A stretch of DNA of 64,000 bases from Candidatus Dichloromethanomonas elyunquensis (GTDB taxonomy: Bacteria > Bacillota > Desulfitobacteriia > Desulfitobacteriales > Syntrophobotulaceae): positions 124,001 through 188,000 of the forward strand of contig LNDB01000001.1 in NCBI GenBank assembly GCA_001515265.1, in the 5' to 3' direction. The notes below the pieces were generated by a model. The model saw only the letters and a program-made list of their open reading frames with translations. It made no database searches and was not told the origin of the DNA. The translations under genes and the position numbers were made by a program. Position 1 is the first letter of the stretch, and each line of letters begins with the position of its first letter. Shown piece after piece: positions 61,152 through 64,000 of the stretch.

Positions 61152-63533
61152 TTATAAAGGTCTCGTATCGGTATGTTGAAATTCGGTATAGACAGGTACT
61201 CTTGGTAAAAACTTATCCGGTTCGGAAACAGGAAGAAGCGCAATTTCAATGACTTCCTCCATCCTTTTGACAAACTGAAACTCCAGCTCTTTACGGATAT
61301 CCAGCGGAATCTCCTCAAGATCTTTCCTGTTTTTTTCGGGTAGAATTACGGTTTTAATCCCGGCCCTATGCGCAGCCAGCACTTTTTCTTTGACGCCGCC
61401 GATGGGCAGAACATTTCCGCGCAAAGTAATTTCGCCCGTCATCGCCACATCTTGGCGGACACCTCTTGCCGCTAAAGCCGAAGCCATGGCTGTAGCCATG
61501 GTAATCCCGGCTGAAGGGCCGTCTTTGGGTACTGCTCCTTCAGGCACGTGGATATGCAGGTCAATTTGCTCGTGAAAGTCTTCCGGTATCCCCAGATCTG
61601 CGGCATGGGAACGGACAAAGGTTAATCCTGCCTGCGCCGATTCCTTCATGACATCTCCCAACTTTCCGGTTAGAGTCAGTCTTCCTTTTCCCGCTAAAGG
61701 AGTTACTTCGATGGTGAGAACATCCCCGCCCACCTCGGTATAGGCTAGGCCTACTGCGGCCCCTATCTCCGGGGTTACGCCCACTGTCTTGTAATAATAA
61801 CGCGGAGCTCCCAAAAGCACCTCAACATCGTCAGACATTACGGTTTTAGGCTCCCACTCTCCTTTAACAATCCGCACGGCGACTTTCCGGAGAACATTGG
61901 CTATTTCCCTTTCCAAATTACGCACACCTGACTCACGGGTATAACCACGGACAATTTTAAGGACGCCTTCTTTGTCCAGCTTAACCTTTTCTTCCGTTAA
62001 ACCGTGAGCCTTCATCTGTTTGGGAACAAGATGCCTGACCGCGATATTGACCTTTTCATCCTCTGTATAGCCGCTGAGATGGATAACTTCCATCCGGTCC
62101 AGAAGGGGTCTCGGTATATTTTCGTAATAGTTTGCTGTCATGATGAACATTACCTTGGAGAGGTCAAACGGAATTTCCAGATAATGATCGGAAAAATTAC
62201 AGTTTTGTTCAGGATCGAGAACTTCCAATAACGCTGAAGCAGGATCTCCCCTAAAATCCGCCGACATCTTATCAATCTCGTCAAAGAGAAAAACAGGATT
62301 CTTGGTACCGGCCTTCCGTATTCCCTGGAGAACCCTACCGGGCAGAGCGCCGATGTAAGTTCTCCGGTGCCCCCTGATCTCTGCCTCATCCCTCACCCCG
62401 CCCAAAGACATCCTGACAAATTGACGGTCCATGGACCTGGCCACCGATTTAGCGAGCGAGGTTTTCCCAACACCGGGGGGACCAATAAAACAAAGAATAG
62501 GGCTGCGCATACCGGATGCCAGTTTGTGGATGGAGAGAAATTCAATAATCCTCTCTTTGACCTTCTCCAAACCATAGTGGTCTTCTTCTAAGATCTTTTC
62601 CGCTTTGGGGATATCGATTTTATCTTTGCTGGCTTTCATCCAGGGAAGAGCCAATATCCAATCGAGGTAGGTTCTGACAACTGTTCCTTCGGCGGAAGCA
62701 GGAGGCATCTTATCCAGACGGTCGATCTCTTTTAGGGCCCTTTCTTTTGCTTCCTTGGTTAGTTTTGCTTTTTCAACCTTTTCTTTATATTCTTCTATTT
62801 CTGCCTGTTTTTCATCTTTATCGCCCAATTCTTTTTGGATTGCCTTCATCTGCTCACGGAGGTAATACTCCTTTTGTGCTTTTTCCATTTGTTTGCGGAC
62901 CCGGAGTCCAATACGCCTTTCCAACTCCAGGATCTCAATCTCGCGCATAATTAATTCAGTGAGTTTTTCTAATCTCTCGCTCAGATCAATCGCATCCAGA
63001 ATCGCTTGTTTATCTTCAACTTTGAGATTGAGGTGAGATGCAACCAAGTCGGCCATTCTTCCGGGTTCCTTTACGGATAATACAGTCCCAATTGTCTCCG
63101 GCGATACTTTCTTTCCCAAACGTGCATATTCTTCAAATTGGTGGGAAAGACTCCGGGTCATATTTTCAAGTTCGGGTGTCATCCGTTCATTGCCCGAAAT
63201 CTTTAGAACCCCAGCCTTAAAATAAGGCTCCTCGGTTAGAAATTCCTGGACCTTGCCCCTGCAAATCCCCTCTACAAGAACCCTTAGGGTCCCTCCCGGC
63301 AGTCTAAGGAGTTGTTTAATTTCTGCTATCGTTCCAATAGTATACAAATCATCCGTAGTTGGACTATCGATTTCTGTTTCTTTTTGGGACAAAAGAAGAA
63401 TCTGGCGATCCTTAAGCATTGTTTCCTCGATAGCTGCCATGGACCGTTCCCTGCCTACGTCGAGGTGAATAACCATGTAGGGAAAGACAAGGATTCCTCT
63501 AAGCGGAAGGACCGGTATTTCTCGTTGATTCAT
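61152..63533 (-). CDS. lon: ATP-dependent protease Lon (LonA)
   Basis: AAA+ serine protease degrading misfolded and regulatory proteins. The 793-residue protein has the N-terminal LON domain (1-200), a coiled coil, Walker [10 protein letters not shown] near 355, Walker [10 protein letters not shown] and the protease dyad Ser in DGPSAGIT and Lys in [21 protein letters not shown] precedes the ATG. Its promoter overlaps the end of lonB. Confidence 0.98.
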   Translation of the reverse strand: MNQREIPVLPLRGILVFPYMVIHLDVGRERSMAAIEETMLKDRQILLLSQKETEIDSPTTDDLYTIGTIAEIKQLLRLPGGTLRVLVEGICRGKVQEFLTEEPYFKAGVLKISGNERMTPELENMTRSLSHQFEEYARLGKKVSPETIGTVLSVKEPGRMADLVASHLNLKVEDKQAILDAIDLSERLEKLTELIMREIEILELERRIGLRVRKQMEKAQKEYYLREQMKAIQKELGDKDEKQAEIEEYKEKVEKAKLTKEAKERALKEIDRLDKMPPASAEGTVVRTYLDWILALPWMKASKDKIDIPKAEKILEEDHYGLEKVKERIIEFLSIHKLASGMRSPILCFIGPPGVGKTSLAKSVARSMDRQFVRMSLGGVRDEAEIRGHRRTYIGALPGRVLQGIRKAGTKNPVFLFDEIDKMSADFRGDPASALLEVLDPEQNCNFSDHYLEIPFDLSKVMFIMTANYYENIPRPLLDRMEVIHLSGYTEDEKVNIAVRHLVPKQMKAHGLTEEKVKLDKEGVLKIVRGYTRESGVRNLEREIANVLRKVAVRIVKGEWEPKTVMSDDVEVLLGAPRYYYKTVGVTPEIGAAVGLAYTEVGGDVLTIEVTPLAGKGRLTLTGKLGDVMKESAQAGLTFVRSHAADLGIPEDFHEQIDLHIHVPEGAVPKDGPSAGITMATAMASALAARGVRQDVAMTGEITLRGNVLPIGGVKEKVLAAHRAGIKTVILPEKNRKDLEEIPLDIRKELEFQFVKRMEEVIEIALLPVSEPDKFLPRVPVYTEFQHTDTRPL

Positions 63534-63571
63534 TTTCTTATATCTCCCCTCAAAAGACTTGTCAGTGCTCT

Positions 63572-63601
63572 ATTTTAACATGTTCTACCTTGCTCAGGCA
63601 A
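63572..63601 (-). promoter_or_regulatory. Candidate lon promoter overlapping the lonB 3' end
   Basis: TTGCCT (63601-63596), 18 bp, TAAAAT (63577-63572) with TGT before it. The -10 includes the lonB stop codon. About 25 of 31 positions match the promoter of the TIGR03960 gene at 37149-37177. Confidence 0.5.
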
Positions 63602-64000
63602 ATTTGAGACCGGTAATTTTATCCTGTTTAAAACTTTATGCAAGGAAGTGCCCTTTTCTGTCAAATTCACTTCTACAGTTTCCATAAATACTTCAGGTTC
63701 CAATACAGAGCTTAAAACTTCCTCTAAGGTATCCACAGGGATAATCTCCGCATCTTTTTCCATATGGGTAAAACGGACTTGCCAGTTTTCTTTAGGAATG
63801 AAGATTTTTTTACATCCCGCCTGGATCGCCGCCTCGACTTTTGCCGCTACTCCCCCTACAGGTTTAACCTTTCCCCGAATCGACAATTCGCCTGTCATGG
63901 CAACTGTATTGTCTACCCTGCGTTTTTTGATTGCCGAATATACGGCTGTGGCCATGGCAACTCCTGCGGATGGTCCGTCTAAGGGAATCCCTCCCGGGAA
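63575..64000 (-). CDS. lonB: Lon-like protease LonB, C-terminal part
   Basis: The gene is cut by the window edge; the last 141 codons are present and open at 64000. The frame includes the catalytic Ser in LDGPSAGVAMATA and the Lys region VGGVAAKVEAAIQAG of the Lon protease domain, plus MTGELSIRG. In Bacillus LonB is a sigma-F-dependent forespore protease encoded just upstream of lonA, as here. The AAA+ domain lies outside the window. Confidence 0.93.
   Translation of the reverse strand, partial: FPGGIPLDGPSAGVAMATAVYSAIKKRRVDNTVAMTGELSIRGKVKPVGGVAAKVEAAIQAGCKKIFIPKENWQVRFTHMEKDAEIIPVDTLEEVLSSVLEPEVFMETVEVNLTEKGTSLHKVLNRIKLPVSNLPEQGRTC

Noticed and set aside
1..64000. tRNA, rRNA, CRISPR arrays, prophage or transposase genes
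   Set aside because: None recognised on either strand; repeats seen are isolated palindromes or operators, not arrays with spacers.

Overview
The window is a tightly packed stretch of a chromosome from an endospore-forming, Gram-positive anaerobe of the class Clostridia. Gene content and order (hrcA-grpE-dnaK-dnaJ-prmA, rplU-rpmA-spo0B-obg, mreBCD-PBP2-minDE-rodA-spoIVFAB, lonB-lonA-engB), moderate GC, T-box leaders and paired radical-SAM / radical-SAM-linked genes suggest a member of the Peptococcaceae sensu lato (Desulfitobacterium / Dehalobacter / Desulfosporosinus group). This placement is inference; no rRNA is present. Almost every gene is on the minus strand, so transcription runs from high to low coordinates. 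Only six convincing genes are on the plus strand: rpsT, a small Tyr/Pro-rich protein, a creatininase-like protein, a Phd-Uma2 fusion, a DUF2935 protein and a CotJC-like manganese catalase. No tRNA, rRNA, CRISPR array or insertion sequence was found.

Region 1 (1-9.2 kb): rsmE (partial), prmA, dnaJ, dnaK, grpE and hrcA form the class I heat-shock operon behind a perfect CIRCE operator, with hemW and lepA upstream. Region 2 (9.2-17.5 kb): murJ and spoIIP, then a five-gene branched-chain amino acid ABC transporter (livJHMGF) behind a perfect consensus promoter and two tandem T-box riboswitches, then rpsT. Region 3 (17.5-24.9 kb): holA with a coupled 42-codon ORF, a cyclophilin, comEC-comEA, then a plus-strand island of two genes with sigma-K-like promoters and a Phd-Uma2 gene with a 17-bp iterated operator.

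Region 4 (24.9-34.7 kb): leuS, rsfS, yqeK, an RRM protein, nadD, yhbY, obgE, spo0B, rpmA, rplU, rng and a DUF2344 gene; a translation, ribosome-assembly and NAD cluster. Region 5 (34.8-39.6 kb): DUF2935, a radical SAM protein, a CotJC-like protein, spoIVFB and spoIVFA. Region 6 (39.7-48.3 kb): the shape and division cluster rodA, minE, minD, mrdA, mreD, mreC, mreB, radC and maf, without minC. Region 7 (48.5-64 kb): cimA, rex, a SPOR protein, folC, valS with a very short T-box leader, a flippase / glycosyltransferase / ArnT-like cassette, a TIGR04086-type membrane protein, a cation exchanger, engB, lon and the end of lonB.

The main regulatory theme is amino-acid-responsive attenuation: one long T-box, two T-boxes with very little room for Stem I (liv copy 2 and valS) and one terminator-bearing leuS leader without a T-box motif. 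A second theme is sporulation: spoIIP, spo0B, spoIVFA/B, a cotJC-like gene, lonB and two plus-strand genes with matched sigma-K-like promoters. Promoters, start-codon choices and RNA structures were assigned by eye and are inference unless stated otherwise.
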